DNA of 64,000 nucleotides from CAXGTL01 sp964645705 (GCA_964645705.1 CAZYAB010000004.1:1-64000); one strand, 5' to 3'. Positions 55,475 to 64,000 are shown, numbered from the stretch's first letter. Notes: generated by a model not told the origin, from the sequence alone. A program made the numbers and translations.

Positions 55475-56665
55475 TCAAGCAGCTTTAACTAATTTTCTTT
55501 TTTCAAGCATATCATTAAATATATAAACAATCATACCAAGATTTTCATGCTTTACACCAGAAAGTTTTAAAGTTTCTTGGTCAATTGGTTTTTCCTTGCT
55601 CCACAAACTTGCAATTATTTTCAAATATTTTCCTTCAACTCCTTCCTTCTTCAACAAACCCATCGGAGATTTTGATTTTTTCTTTCTTTGTTTATGAACA
55701 GCTTCCTCTTCAGCAGTTTCAATAAATTCACCCTCAATAGTTAAACCACTAAAGATTATTCTTTTCTTATTTTCTAATTTATTAAATAAAGATTTCAGAT
55801 TAAAAGCACTAATTTGTCTTTCTTTTGCAAAAGTTAAATTTGTTTTTAAATCAGCAGGAACAATCATAGTATCGCTTACAAAGACGTAATCAGGCACACA
55901 CAAACCCTGCGCTCTTTTATTTGCAGCTTTTTTAAAACTGTTATCTTCGTCTAAAGGGATCATAATACCATTTTCACCTATTTCTGCAGAGATTTTTTTT
56001 GTGAGATTATTTATTTCATCTCTTTGCATTTCTTCAAATAATTCTTGAATTTTCTCTTCAAATTTACTACCTATAAAAGTGCTAAAAGGGTTAAAGCTAG
56101 TGCTCCTACAAAAAGCTGTTAAATTATTAAATTCAGACCTGAAAAAAATATTAGGTGACTTTTCTTTGATTATCTTTTTAGCAAATTTAAAAAGAGCATA
56201 AATATTCATCTTAATATTCTTTTTTGCAGCGAGTTCTATAAACCTGTTTAAAAGGGAACGAAGATTTCTTTTTATATAACTTGCATGACCCCTTTTATAC
56301 AAAGGATTTATTTTTTCAAGAAAATTTATTTTTTTATAATAAACATAATAAGAAGCACCCAAAAAATAAGAAATCTTTGCACCAATTTTAAATTTTTCAT
56401 AATTCAACCGATCAAAACCTTCAAAGATCTGAAAAAAATCTCTTACAGTATGATAAAGAACTTTATAATCTCTTTTAAAAATGTCAATAATAGACATACT
56501 AGTAAGAATTTTCGGAAAATGTTTTTGTCTATTTATATAATCATCAGGACAAATAAAGAATCCATCATGATAACTCAAATTAATCATAGAACCATCATCT
56601 ACTTTTAAGTATTTAAGGAGTTTCTTATTATCCCTTTTAAAATGATCCCAAGTCAAAATAAACAT
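55475..56665 (-). CDS. Possible PD-(D/E)xK nuclease-like protein
   Basis: About 396 residues from the ATG at 56665; an ATG at 56779 would add 38 hydrophobic residues and overlap the RFC gene, so I reject it. The N-terminal 240 residues are helical and basic. Near residues 257-271 the sequence VPDYVFVSDTMIVPADLKTN fits a PD-(D/E)xK nuclease core (PD, then D-x-K 15 residues later). The C-terminal 80 residues resemble a winged helix. The nuclease assignment is a motif-based guess. It is divergent from rfcL and may share its control region. Confidence 0.5.
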   Translation of the reverse strand: MFILTWDHFKRDNKKLLKYLKVDDGSMINLSYHDGFFICPDDYINRQKHFPKILTSMSIIDIFKRDYKVLYHTVRDFFQIFEGFDRLNYEKFKIGAKISYFLGASYYVYYKKINFLEKINPLYKRGHASYIKRNLRSLLNRFIELAAKKNIKMNIYALFKFAKKIIKEKSPNIFFRSEFNNLTAFCRSTSFNPFSTFIGSKFEEKIQELFEEMQRDEINNLTKKISAEIGENGIMIPLDEDNSFKKAANKRAQGLCVPDYVFVSDTMIVPADLKTNLTFAKERQISAFNLKSLFNKLENKKRIIFSGLTIEGEFIETAEEEAVHKQRKKKSKSPMGLLKKEGVEGKYLKIIASLWSKEKPIDQETLKLSGVKHENLGMIVYIFNDMLEKRKLVKAA

Positions 56666-56777
56666 ATTATAATATTTTAAAAAAAAGATATATATAAAAC
56701 TTTCTATAATATGTAAATCAATAAAAAATGAACTAGAAAACAATAATCTTAATAAATCCTTAAATATTCCTTGAATC

Positions 56778-57992
56778 ATGCCAAACCAACCATGGACTAA
56801 AAAATATCAACCAAAAAATTCTAAAGAGATATTTGGTCAGAATAAAGCAATTGAAAAACTAAAATTTTACATAAACAATTACAAAAAACAAACAAAAAAA
56901 GCAGTAATATTGTATGGAATGCCTGGTAATGGAAAAACATCATCAATATATGCTTTAGCTAATGAACTCAATAGAGAAATAATAGAAATTAATGCTTCTG
57001 ATTTTAGAAACAAAGAACAAGTAGAATCATTGATTGGAAGTGCTTCACAACAAATGTCATTATTTATGAAAGAAAAAATAATATTGTTTGATGAAATAGA
57101 TGGTTTATCAGGAACAAAAGACAGAGGAGGAATTAGTGCAATAACAAAAGTAATAAGCAAAAGCAAATTCCCAATAATATTAACTGCAAATGACCCGTAT
57201 GATAAAAAACTCTCAACATTAAGAAAAAAATGCGAAATAATACAATTCTCCACACTATCATATATTTCTATTTACAATTGTTTGAAAAAAATATGTGAAT
57301 CAGAAAAAATAAAATACGATGAAACAGCATTAAAAACATTAGCAAGGGTACAAGGAGGGGATCTAAGAGGAGCTATAACTGATTTACAATTATTATCAAC
57401 GCAAAAAGAAATCAATGAAAAAATGATTGAAAACTTATTTTCAAGAAACCAAAAACAATCAATGTTAAAAGCACTTGTTAAAGTATTAAAAAACTCAAAT
57501 CCTGCGATAGCCGTCTCTGCATTTGATGAAGTTGACTTAGATCTCAATAGATCATTATTATGGGTCGATGAAAACCTACCAAAAGAATACTTAAAACCAA
57601 ATGATCTCTATAGAGCATACACTTTCTTGGCAAAATCAGAGATATTCAATTCAAGAATTAGAAGATGGCAATATTGGCGCTTATTAGTATATTTTAATTC
57701 ATTGATGACTGCCGGCGTTGCAGTTAGTAAAGATGAAAAATATAAACATTTTATAATATACAGACCAACAACAAGAATTTTGAAATTATGGAGAGCAAAA
57801 ATGAAAAATGGGAAAAAGAGAGAGATATCTAAAAAAATTGCAAAATGTACACATACTTCATCAAAAATAGCAATAAATAAAATTTTGCCTTTTATAAAAA
57901 TTATTTTCAAGAACGATAAAGAAACTAAAAATAAATTAATTGATGAATTTAACCTGAATAATGATGAAATTGAATTCCTTGCAATTTCTTAA
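56778..57992 (+). CDS. rfcL: Replication factor C large subunit
   Basis: An AAA+ ATPase (404 aa) with Walker A GMPGNGKTSS at residues 47-56, Walker B ILFDEIDGL, and sensor segments near ILTANDPYD. The start MPNQPWTKKYQPK is typical of RFC large subunits. It opens the PCNA sliding clamp at the primer end with RfcS. Slightly shorter than in other archaea (~480), with a reduced C-terminal collar. Confidence 0.93.
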   Translation: MPNQPWTKKYQPKNSKEIFGQNKAIEKLKFYINNYKKQTKKAVILYGMPGNGKTSSIYALANELNREIIEINASDFRNKEQVESLIGSASQQMSLFMKEKIILFDEIDGLSGTKDRGGISAITKVISKSKFPIILTANDPYDKKLSTLRKKCEIIQFSTLSYISIYNCLKKICESEKIKYDETALKTLARVQGGDLRGAITDLQLLSTQKEINEKMIENLFSRNQKQSMLKALVKVLKNSNPAIAVSAFDEVDLDLNRSLLWVDENLPKEYLKPNDLYRAYTFLAKSEIFNSRIRRWQYWRLLVYFNSLMTAGVAVSKDEKYKHFIIYRPTTRILKLWRAKMKNGKKREISKKIAKCTHTSSKIAINKILPFIKIIFKNDKETKNKLIDEFNLNNDEIEFLAIS

Positions 57993-58017
57993 ATTATATA
58001 TATACAAAGATAGTAAA

Positions 58018-58027
58018 GTTTATATAC
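58018..58027 (+). promoter_or_regulatory. TATA box for the nucleotide cyclase gene
   Basis: GTTTATATAC begins 32 nt before the ATG at 58050, consistent with a leaderless transcript. Confidence 0.5.
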
Positions 58028-58049
58028 ATATTAAACAATTTAAAGTTTA

Positions 58050-60161
58050 ATGAAAAAAAGATTGATGGTTTTAATAATAGTTTTAATATTTCTGTTTAGT
58101 TTGAACTTTTGTTTAGGAATAATAAGGTCAGAAGACAATATTAAAGAAGAATATAATTTAGGCGATGTTATTGAAACTAGCGGGGATATTTTTAGTACAA
58201 AAGATAGCAATGTAGATTTTAAAATTAAAATAATTTGTTCTGATCAGGAAACATTACTTATGATAAAAAAGATGTATCTTAAGAAGAATACACTACAAAA
58301 ATTTGAGGAAAATCTATTCATACCTTATTTTTCAGAAGAAATTTGTAAATTGAAATACGAGCTTTTTGAAAATAATAATAAAATTGAGGAAAAAGAATCA
58401 AAAGAATTAAAAATAGTAAAAAAATTAAATACTCGTGTAATATTAGAAAATGAATTAATCCAATTAGGGGAAACAATATTATTAAAGGGTGAAGCTAAAA
58501 AATTAAATGATGAAAAGATCAATGGAAATGCTCTAATTTCTATTAAAAAAGATAATGAAAATTATTTAATAGTGAATTCAGAAATAAACAAAGGAGTTAT
58601 CGAAAAAGAAATAGGTCCTATTTTAATTCCGAATGGAGATTATTTTTTAACGATAAATATAAGAGACGTTCACGGAAATGAAGGAAAAGTTGAAAATTTA
58701 CCATTTAAAGTATTGACTAAAATAGAATTAGAAACAAAAATAAATAAAATAAACTTTGTTCCTGGTGAAAAAATAAAAATAACAGGAAGCATAACTAATT
58801 TAAAAGAAATATCTGATGAATTTGAGCTTAGAATTAATCTTAATGATCAAAACCAGGAAAAAATCATTCCAGCAGAATTTGAACAAGAATTTAAGATACA
58901 AGAAAACACAAAATCACTCATAAATAAATTAATTATTAAAGTATTTGATAATTATGGTAATGTTGGTGAAGACATACATGAAATAAACATAATTCCACAA
59001 GTAAAAGAAATAAAGATGGATACAGATAAAAAAGAGTATGAAATAGACAACACAATAAATATTAACATAAGCTTGATCGACCAAGCAAATGATATAATTA
59101 ATGATGATGTGAAGTTAATAATCAAAAATAATTTATTTACAATTGATGAAATGAGGGTTAATACTAAAGAAACTATCAAATACAAGGTTAAAGATGGGTT
59201 AGATGGTGAAGAAATAAGAATAATAACTGAATATAATGACTTAAAAAATGAAAAAGAGATACAAATATTAGAAACAGATACAACAAATAAAGAAAAAGAT
59301 TACATAACTGGAAATTTTGCAAAAGAGCTAGGAAAAAATCTTAGCAAATTAGGATATGTTATGGGTGCTTTGATATTATTAGTTATACTGGTTTTTGTTT
59401 TATCACACTCTAAATTAAAAAAAGACGTAAAACACATGTTTAAGAAAAAACATGAAAAACATGAAAAAGTAAAAAAACAACTTCAAAATAAAATTAAAAA
59501 AAAACACAAAGAAAAAAAACAACTAGAAAAAACATTCCATACATATATTGACCCAGTCATTGCAAAAAGATTAGTTCAAGAAAAAGGGAGTAAAGAAGGA
59601 ATTAAAAAAAACATTACTGTTTTATTTGCAGACATGAGAGGTTTTACTAGATTGTCTGAAAACACAGATCCTGAAAAAGTAGTTGATAAATTAAATTTAT
59701 TTCACAAAGCAGTTTCAGACTCAATAAAAATGTATAATGGAATTGTTGATCAAATAGTAGGTGATGAAGTTTTTGCATTATTCAATGTGGTTAAAGAAGA
59801 TGGCAACCACGCATTAAACGCAGCAAAAGCTGCAATAAAAGTAAGAAGCAAAATAAATGAAATAAACAAAAAATTAAAAAAAGAAAACAAAAAACTAATA
59901 AAAGTAGGCATAGGTGTAAATTCCGGTGAAGTAATGTTAGGCAACATAGGGTCTGATAATATGTTAAGATATACTGCTATAGGCAATACAGTTAATCTTG
60001 GTTCAAGACTACAAAGCAAAGCAAAACATAATCAAATACTGATTACAGAGGAAACATACAAAATTCTAAAAAAAGATATAGAAGTTGAAGATTTGGGTTA
60101 TATGAATTTTAAAAATATCAGTAAACAAGTCAGTGTGTATAATGTTATTGGGTTAAAGTAA
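58050..60161 (+). CDS. Membrane class III nucleotide cyclase
   Basis: 703 residues. Signal peptide at 1-24, an Ig-like extracellular region (about 25-425), one TM helix near 432-450, a basic Lys-rich segment, then a class III cyclase catalytic domain (about 525-703). Metal-binding aspartates are in LFADMRGFTRLSE and VGDEVFALF, and the transition-state Asn/Arg in IGNTVNLGSRLQS. The usual adenine-selecting Lys before GD is Gln here (VDQIVGD), so the base specificity (cAMP, cGMP or other) is uncertain. It suggests an extracellular signal driving a cyclic-nucleotide response in a DPANN archaeon. Confidence 0.88.
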   Translation: MKKRLMVLIIVLIFLFSLNFCLGIIRSEDNIKEEYNLGDVIETSGDIFSTKDSNVDFKIKIICSDQETLLMIKKMYLKKNTLQKFEENLFIPYFSEEICKLKYELFENNNKIEEKESKELKIVKKLNTRVILENELIQLGETILLKGEAKKLNDEKINGNALISIKKDNENYLIVNSEINKGVIEKEIGPILIPNGDYFLTINIRDVHGNEGKVENLPFKVLTKIELETKINKINFVPGEKIKITGSITNLKEISDEFELRINLNDQNQEKIIPAEFEQEFKIQENTKSLINKLIIKVFDNYGNVGEDIHEINIIPQVKEIKMDTDKKEYEIDNTININISLIDQANDIINDDVKLIIKNNLFTIDEMRVNTKETIKYKVKDGLDGEEIRIITEYNDLKNEKEIQILETDTTNKEKDYITGNFAKELGKNLSKLGYVMGALILLVILVFVLSHSKLKKDVKHMFKKKHEKHEKVKKQLQNKIKKKHKEKKQLEKTFHTYIDPVIAKRLVQEKGSKEGIKKNITVLFADMRGFTRLSENTDPEKVVDKLNLFHKAVSDSIKMYNGIVDQIVGDEVFALFNVVKEDGNHALNAAKAAIKVRSKINEINKKLKKENKKLIKVGIGVNSGEVMLGNIGSDNMLRYTAIGNTVNLGSRLQSKAKHNQILITEETYKILKKDIEVEDLGYMNFKNISKQVSVYNVIGLK

Positions 60162-60202
60162 TTCTAGAAATAGTAATAATAAAAAACAAAAATAATAAAA
60201 AA

Positions 60203-61213
60203 TTAAGAGAGGCCATAACACATTTTAAAAAACAATTCTGTAGGTCTTTTTAAAATTTCAAAATGTTCTTTAACAAAACCTTCTGGTTTATTTATTAATT
60301 GTACTGCAATACACTTTTTTCTGTGGGTTATGTCTTCTCCATCTAATTTTGCTTCTAATAAAGCTCTTTTAGGATTTGTAATCAACTTAAATTCTTCATC
60401 TTTTAAAGTAAAAACAGCTCCATTATAATGCTTGGTTGTTTTACTCGCTTTTTTATCAAGATCTCTTTTTATTCTTCTATCTTTTTGCCAATGTCTGGCT
60501 ATTTTTTCTTCAATTGTCAAAGGTTTATATCCTTCTAACTTTTTTATTTCTTCTTCATATATAGTTCTATGAATTACATCTTTGATCAAACCATAATCAG
60601 TTGCATGAAATACATTTAAATTTTTATCTAAATACAATTTAGGAGGTTTTGATTCTTCATCCTCAAGCCAAGCATAAGGTACTATAAAATATTCCCCTTT
60701 TCCACCATTATAATTAGGATCATAATAAACAGCCCAAACAGATCCTTTATGACAACCAATTAACTTTTCTCTGACAACATAAGACAATACTTTTGCAGCA
60801 CCCTCAAAAGTTTTGTCAGTCCTTTTAATATATGATTTTAACATTTCTAATTGAACTTGAAACCAAAAAGAATCTAAGACTTGATCTCTTAAAGTATGAT
60901 CCTTATGTAACATTTCTATAAAACCTTCTTTTGTAGAAAGAGATGCTAATCTTATTGCTTTATTATATTCTGCTATATCTGGATTATTTTTATCTTCTTC
61001 AAATTCATTTTTGATCATTACCCTAAAAGATTTAGCAACATCGTCCAAAAATCTTTTAGCAAAGTCTTTTTTAGATTTTTTTAAAAGATTAATACTTTGT
61101 CTATAAAGATTAATAGGCACTTCACAAGCTCTTTTAACAGATTGTGACATTAAAATTAATTTTTCAAAAGAAATACTTTCTTCTATTTTTGGCACATAAA
61201 CATTTGCTTCCAT
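60203..61213 (-). CDS. Conserved protein of unknown function (336 aa)
   Basis: Start taken at ATG 61213 (MEANVYVPK) because a GGTGAT Shine-Dalgarno lies just before it; the upstream GTG at 61222 is part of that site. The protein is soluble and helical in the first half, with a long basic region (KIARHWQKDRRIKRDLDKKAS) around residues 238-258 and Trp/Tyr-rich beta segments (GSVWAVYYDPNYNGGKGEYF). I do not recognise the family. It converges with the cyclase gene (41 bp). Confidence 0.68.
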   Translation of the reverse strand: MEANVYVPKIEESISFEKLILMSQSVKRACEVPINLYRQSINLLKKSKKDFAKRFLDDVAKSFRVMIKNEFEEDKNNPDIAEYNKAIRLASLSTKEGFIEMLHKDHTLRDQVLDSFWFQVQLEMLKSYIKRTDKTFEGAAKVLSYVVREKLIGCHKGSVWAVYYDPNYNGGKGEYFIVPYAWLEDEESKPPKLYLDKNLNVFHATDYGLIKDVIHRTIYEEEIKKLEGYKPLTIEEKIARHWQKDRRIKRDLDKKASKTTKHYNGAVFTLKDEEFKLITNPKRALLEAKLDGEDITHRKKCIAVQLINKPEGFVKEHFEILKRPTELFFKMCYGLS

Positions 61214-61318
61214 CCTTATCACCTTTCTTATTATTACTATTTATTATTAAACTTTTCACAATATTTTATAATCTTTTCCAAACTCCAAAACATGTTTTTT
61301 ACAAGATATTAACAATTA

Positions 61319-61330
61319 ACTTTAAATATG
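61319..61330 (+). promoter_or_regulatory. TATA box for tRNA-Arg
   Basis: ACTTTAAATATG begins about 37 nt before the first base of the tRNA at 61356, placing the transcript start a few bases upstream of the tRNA. Confidence 0.5.
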
Positions 61331-61355
61331 AAGTGTGTAATTCCTATATAAGTGT

Positions 61356-61493
61356 GGACCCGTAGCCTAGCCTGGCATTATTATGATGGGTAAATAAGGC
61401 ATCAGCCTTCTATCCAATAGGAAGGTAGCTGAGGATCGAGGGTTCGAAAACTATTCTAGAAATCTAGATAGGAAGAAAATCCCTCCGGGTCCG
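61356..61493 (+). tRNA. tRNA-Arg (TCT) with three apparent introns
   Basis: Acceptor GGACCCG/CGGGTCC pairs fully across 138 nt, with discriminator G. D-stem GCCT/AGGC, anticodon stem TCAGC/GCTGA with loop CTTCTA-A (anticodon TCT), variable GGATC, and T-stem GAGGG/CCCTC. Three insertions interrupt the loops: about 19 nt in the D-loop (near 61377-61395), 14 nt after position 37 (61413-61426, the canonical intron site) and about 31 nt in the T-loop (near 61449-61479), the last with its own CTATTCTAGA/TCTAGATAG hairpin. Removing them gives a normal tRNA. Exact splice points are uncertain by a few bases. Confidence 0.85.
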
Positions 61494-61850
61494 CTTTACT
61501 ATTTATATAATCAACACATTGTTTTATTAGCCACACACCTTGATTTCTTCTAGAAAATAGTTTTTGAGAAGATTTGTCTTTCATTCATTTTTCTTTTATT
61601 TTTAATATTGAAAATAAATAAATAATTTATTGTATCCTTAAATAATATAATATATAATAATAATATATTATTTTTATATAATATAATAAGAACTAAAATA
61701 TTTATTTTCATATATAATGTTTGGTCAACAATCATCAAAAAGACTAAAATCATAATAAAACTTCTTCCATACGAACTCAAGGGGTCAGACTACAGTAACT
61801 ACTATTTAAAATTACAAAAATTTAAATACCTTTGTTTCAAGTGGAAAAAT
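61494..61850. other. AT-rich gap before orc1/cdc6, origin candidate
   Basis: 357 bp without a supported gene. It holds a very AT-rich stretch (about 61600-61715, runs such as ATAATATATAATAATAATAT) that could unwind easily. A short G-containing element, CTTCCATACGAACTCAAGGGGT, lies near 61764-61785, and TTTCAAGTGGAAAAAT is at 61834-61849. These loosely resemble archaeal origin recognition boxes (TTCCAGTGGAAA and a downstream G run). Archaeal origins often lie beside orc1/cdc6. Evidence is circumstantial. Confidence 0.4.
61819..61830 (+). promoter_or_regulatory. TATA box for orc1/cdc6
   Basis: AATTTAAATACC begins 32 nt before the ATG at 61851, the standard leaderless spacing of this window. 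Confidence 0.5.
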
Positions 61851-63065
61851 ATGAATGAAAAAGGGTTGAAAGGTTTTTTTGATGAATTTCTAAGCAAAAA
61901 GAGCTTATTTAAAGATAAGAAAGTATTGCAAGCTTCGTATATACCAGAAACAATTAAACACAGAGAAAAACAAATAAAACAGATCGCAAACATTCTTGCT
62001 CCTTCTTTAAAACTAGATAAACCTTCTAATTTGTTTGTATATGGAAAAACAGGTACAGGCAAAACATTAACAATAAAATTCATATCAAAAGAAATCATAA
62101 AATCATCTGAAAAAAATAATATTCCTATAAAAATATGTTATGTTAACTGTAAATTAAAAAAAGTAGCAGACACAGAATATAGATTAATAGCACAAATATC
62201 AAGACAACTAGGCAAAGAAATACCTGCAACAGGTTTACCAACAGAAGAAGTTTATAACATTTTTTACAAAACAATAGATAATAAAAAACAATGTTTGATT
62301 TTAGTATTAGATGAAATAGATCAATTAGTCAGAAAATCAGGTGATGAAATTCTTTATAACTTAACCAGAATAAATACAGAATTAGTTAATGCAAATGTCA
62401 GTATCATAGGTATTTCTAATGATGTTTTATTTGCAGATAACCTTGACCCAAGAGTTAAAAGTTCTTTAAGTGAAGAAGAATTAGTATTTCCTCCTTATAA
62501 TGCTTTACAGATACAAGACATATTAAAACAAAGATCAAATATAGCATTTGAACTAGAAGTTTTAGAACAAGGTGTTGTAGAAAAATGCGCAGCATACGCT
62601 GCTAGAGAACACGGTGATGCAAGAAGAGCTTTAGAATTATTAAGAGTTGCAGGAGAAATGGCTGAAAGAAATGATATGAAAAAAGTTCTTATTAAACATA
62701 TAGATGAAGCAGAAGAAAAAATTGAAAAAGATAAAATAATAGATATAATAATGACTCAACCAAAACAATCACAATTAACTCTTTTTTCAATACTTAAAAT
62801 TCACGATACTAAACAAAACTTAATTTTTACTGGTGAAGTTTATGAACTTTACAAAAATTTATGTGACAAAATAAAATTAAGACCTTTAACACAAAGGAGA
62901 ATATCTGATATAATTGCAGAACTAGACATGTTAGGAATAATAAATGTTTCGGTCATATCTAAAGGTCGTTATGGAAGAACAAGAGAAATCTCTCTCGCAG
63001 TACCTGAATCAATAGTTTCAAAAATGCAAAAAACTTTGCTTAATTCATTAGATCTCAAATCTTAA
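61851..63065 (+). CDS. cdc6: Orc1/Cdc6 replication initiator
   Basis: An AAA+ protein (404 aa) with Walker A YGKTGTGKTL at residues 64-73, Walker B LVLDEIDQL near 151-159, the sensor/arginine region AREHGDARRALELLR, and a C-terminal winged helix. It binds origin DNA and loads the MCM helicase. A gene for the small subunit of the replicative polymerase D follows 11 bp downstream, a replication cluster. The AT-rich gap upstream may be the origin. Confidence 0.95.
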   Translation: MNEKGLKGFFDEFLSKKSLFKDKKVLQASYIPETIKHREKQIKQIANILAPSLKLDKPSNLFVYGKTGTGKTLTIKFISKEIIKSSEKNNIPIKICYVNCKLKKVADTEYRLIAQISRQLGKEIPATGLPTEEVYNIFYKTIDNKKQCLILVLDEIDQLVRKSGDEILYNLTRINTELVNANVSIIGISNDVLFADNLDPRVKSSLSEEELVFPPYNALQIQDILKQRSNIAFELEVLEQGVVEKCAAYAAREHGDARRALELLRVAGEMAERNDMKKVLIKHIDEAEEKIEKDKIIDIIMTQPKQSQLTLFSILKIHDTKQNLIFTGEVYELYKNLCDKIKLRPLTQRRISDIIAELDMLGIINVSVISKGRYGRTREISLAVPESIVSKMQKTLLNSLDLKS

Positions 63066-63076
63066 TTTTTCTTAAA

Positions 63077-64000
63077 ATGCAAGCAAAACATAAAAAAAGA
63101 CAATTGGTAGATTTTTTTTTAAATAGAGATTTATTAGTTTCAAATCAATTCATTGATACCTTATTAGAAGAAACAGAAAGAGACAAAGAAAAGTTAGAGG
63201 AAGAAACAAAAAGTATAAGTTATAAATCAGTGGTCGTTGTAGATGACTTGTTCTTAAAAATAAAAGGGAAAAAACCAAATATAAAAGAATTTAATAGGTT
63301 GAGAGTTCTTAATGAAAAAAATAAGGAAAATGATATATTCAATAAATTAGTTGATTCTCTTTCAATTATTAAACAAGAAAAAGAAAAAGAAAAAGAGTTT
63401 AAAGGCGTAAAAGTCGTATTTTCTTATGAAGACAAAAGTAAGAAAAGAACTTATAATGATTTTGTTTCTTATTTTAAATCAAGATATGAACAATTAAAAA
63501 GTTATTTGATAAATAGACAAGAACTTAAAAATACTTTATCAATAAACAAAGTTCTTTTAAAAAAGGAAAAAGAAGTAGTATCAATAATCGCGATGGTTAC
63601 TGAAAAAAAAGTAACCAGAAATGGAAACATTCTTTTAAAAGTAGAAGATGTTACAGGATCAATAAATGTTTTAGTAAATAAGAATAAAGCAGAACTGTTC
63701 AATGAAGCAAAAGATATTAGTTTGGATGAAGTTTTAGCTTTTCAAGGAGTAGGTGGTGATAAAATTATTTTTATTAATAACATATTGTGGCCAGATATAC
63801 CTTTAAACAAAGAACTTAAAAAAGCACCAGACGAAGTGTATGCTGTTTTTATATCAGATACAGAATTAGGTTCTATATTTTTCTTAGAAAAATCTTTTAA
63901 TAAATTCATAAAATGGCTTAATCAAGATATAGGTAGTGAAGTACAAAAAAAAATAGCATCAAAAGTAAAATATTTATTTATAACAGGTGATTTAGTTGAA
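63077..64000 (+). CDS. dp1: DNA polymerase D small subunit (DP1), partial
   Basis: Starts ATG 63077 (MQAKHKKRQLVDFF) and runs off the window after 308 residues. An OB-fold region (VVSIIAMVTEKKVTRNGNIL) is followed by the calcineurin-like phosphoesterase domain: AVFISDTELGS near residue 255, then YLFITGDLVE at the very end. In active DP1 the first motif is D-x-H; here it is D-T-E, so the exonuclease metal site has lost a key His. PolD is the archaeal replicative polymerase; the large subunit DP2 is not in the window. Confidence 0.9.
   Translation, partial: MQAKHKKRQLVDFFLNRDLLVSNQFIDTLLEETERDKEKLEEETKSISYKSVVVVDDLFLKIKGKKPNIKEFNRLRVLNEKNKENDIFNKLVDSLSIIKQEKEKEKEFKGVKVVFSYEDKSKKRTYNDFVSYFKSRYEQLKSYLINRQELKNTLSINKVLLKKEKEVVSIIAMVTEKKVTRNGNILLKVEDVTGSINVLVNKNKAELFNEAKDISLDEVLAFQGVGGDKIIFINNILWPDIPLNKELKKAPDEVYAVFISDTELGSIFFLEKSFNKFIKWLNQDIGSEVQKKIASKVKYLFITGDLVE

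Noticed and set aside
56666..56779. N-terminal extension of the PD-(D/E)xK-like protein
   Set aside because: It would overlap the rfcL start and adds a hydrophobic stretch from the AT-rich promoter region.
61550..61780. Minus-strand ORF in the gap before orc1/cdc6
   Set aside because: It is formed of Ile/Tyr/Asn codons from an AT-rich stretch, with no Shine-Dalgarno or family likeness.

Overview
The window looks like part of a DPANN archaeal genome, most likely close to Woesearchaeota or Pacearchaeota. It is AT-rich with short gaps between genes. It carries archaeal information-processing genes: an Orc1/Cdc6 initiator, the small subunit of DNA polymerase D, the RFC large subunit, RNase P component 3, Nop5 and fibrillarin, and an intron-bearing tRNA. 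It also has giant acidic secreted proteins and pilin-like N-termini of the K-x-Q-[IV]-[AT] plus hydrophobic type. Many genes start about 32-35 nt after a GATTTATATA or TTTAAATA box, which suggests leaderless mRNAs. Others have a GGTGAT-type Shine-Dalgarno. No rRNA, CRISPR array or transposase was seen. The species is an inference.

Layout. 1-9.8 kb (minus): a pilin-like surface protein cut by the window edge and a 2322-residue secreted protein with calcium-binding-type repeats. 9.9-19.8 kb (plus): a tightly overlapping ten-gene operon with two radical SAM enzymes, a BpsA-like aminopropyltransferase, a CoA transferase, ketoacyl synthase III, an SDR reductase, two PaaK-like ligases, a MaoC hydratase and an iron-sulfur flavoprotein. 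It looks like an undescribed small-molecule pathway; convergent speD could supply the aminopropyl donor. 20.2-23.5 kb (minus): a compact RiPP cassette resembling the bacterial His-Xaa-Ser system, with a His/Ser-rich precursor, an HxsB-like maturase, two HxsD-like proteins and a prepilin peptidase. 23.5-26.8 kb: pilin-like, secreted and small membrane proteins. 26.8-32.7 kb: RNase P p30, ScpB, a zinc ribbon, GyrA and a THUMP methyltransferase. 32.7-43.5 kb (minus): a 7TM protein and two TM-anchored surface proteins sharing a C-terminal module. 43.6-45.2 kb: nop5-flpA.

45.2-47.9 kb is a cysteine module: a 12-codon leader ORF ending in four Cys codons, tRNA-Cys enclosed by a long inverted repeat, a second small ORF, cysteine synthase and cysS. 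47.9-50.6 kb holds a small HTH gene with an apparent frameshift, AlaX and unknowns. 50.7-52.9 kb (minus) is a second candidate RiPP cassette: a 45-residue peptide, an intact radical SAM/SPASM enzyme and a partner whose three cluster cysteines are all replaced. 53-64 kb: valS, a possible PD-(D/E)xK protein, rfcL, a membrane class III nucleotide cyclase, a tRNA-Arg apparently with three introns, an AT-rich origin candidate, orc1/cdc6 and the start of DP1.

The strongest candidates for new biology are the cysteine leader/tRNA architecture, the two RiPP cassettes, the ten-gene operon and a G-rich dispersed repeat, one copy of which lies in frame inside a radical SAM gene.
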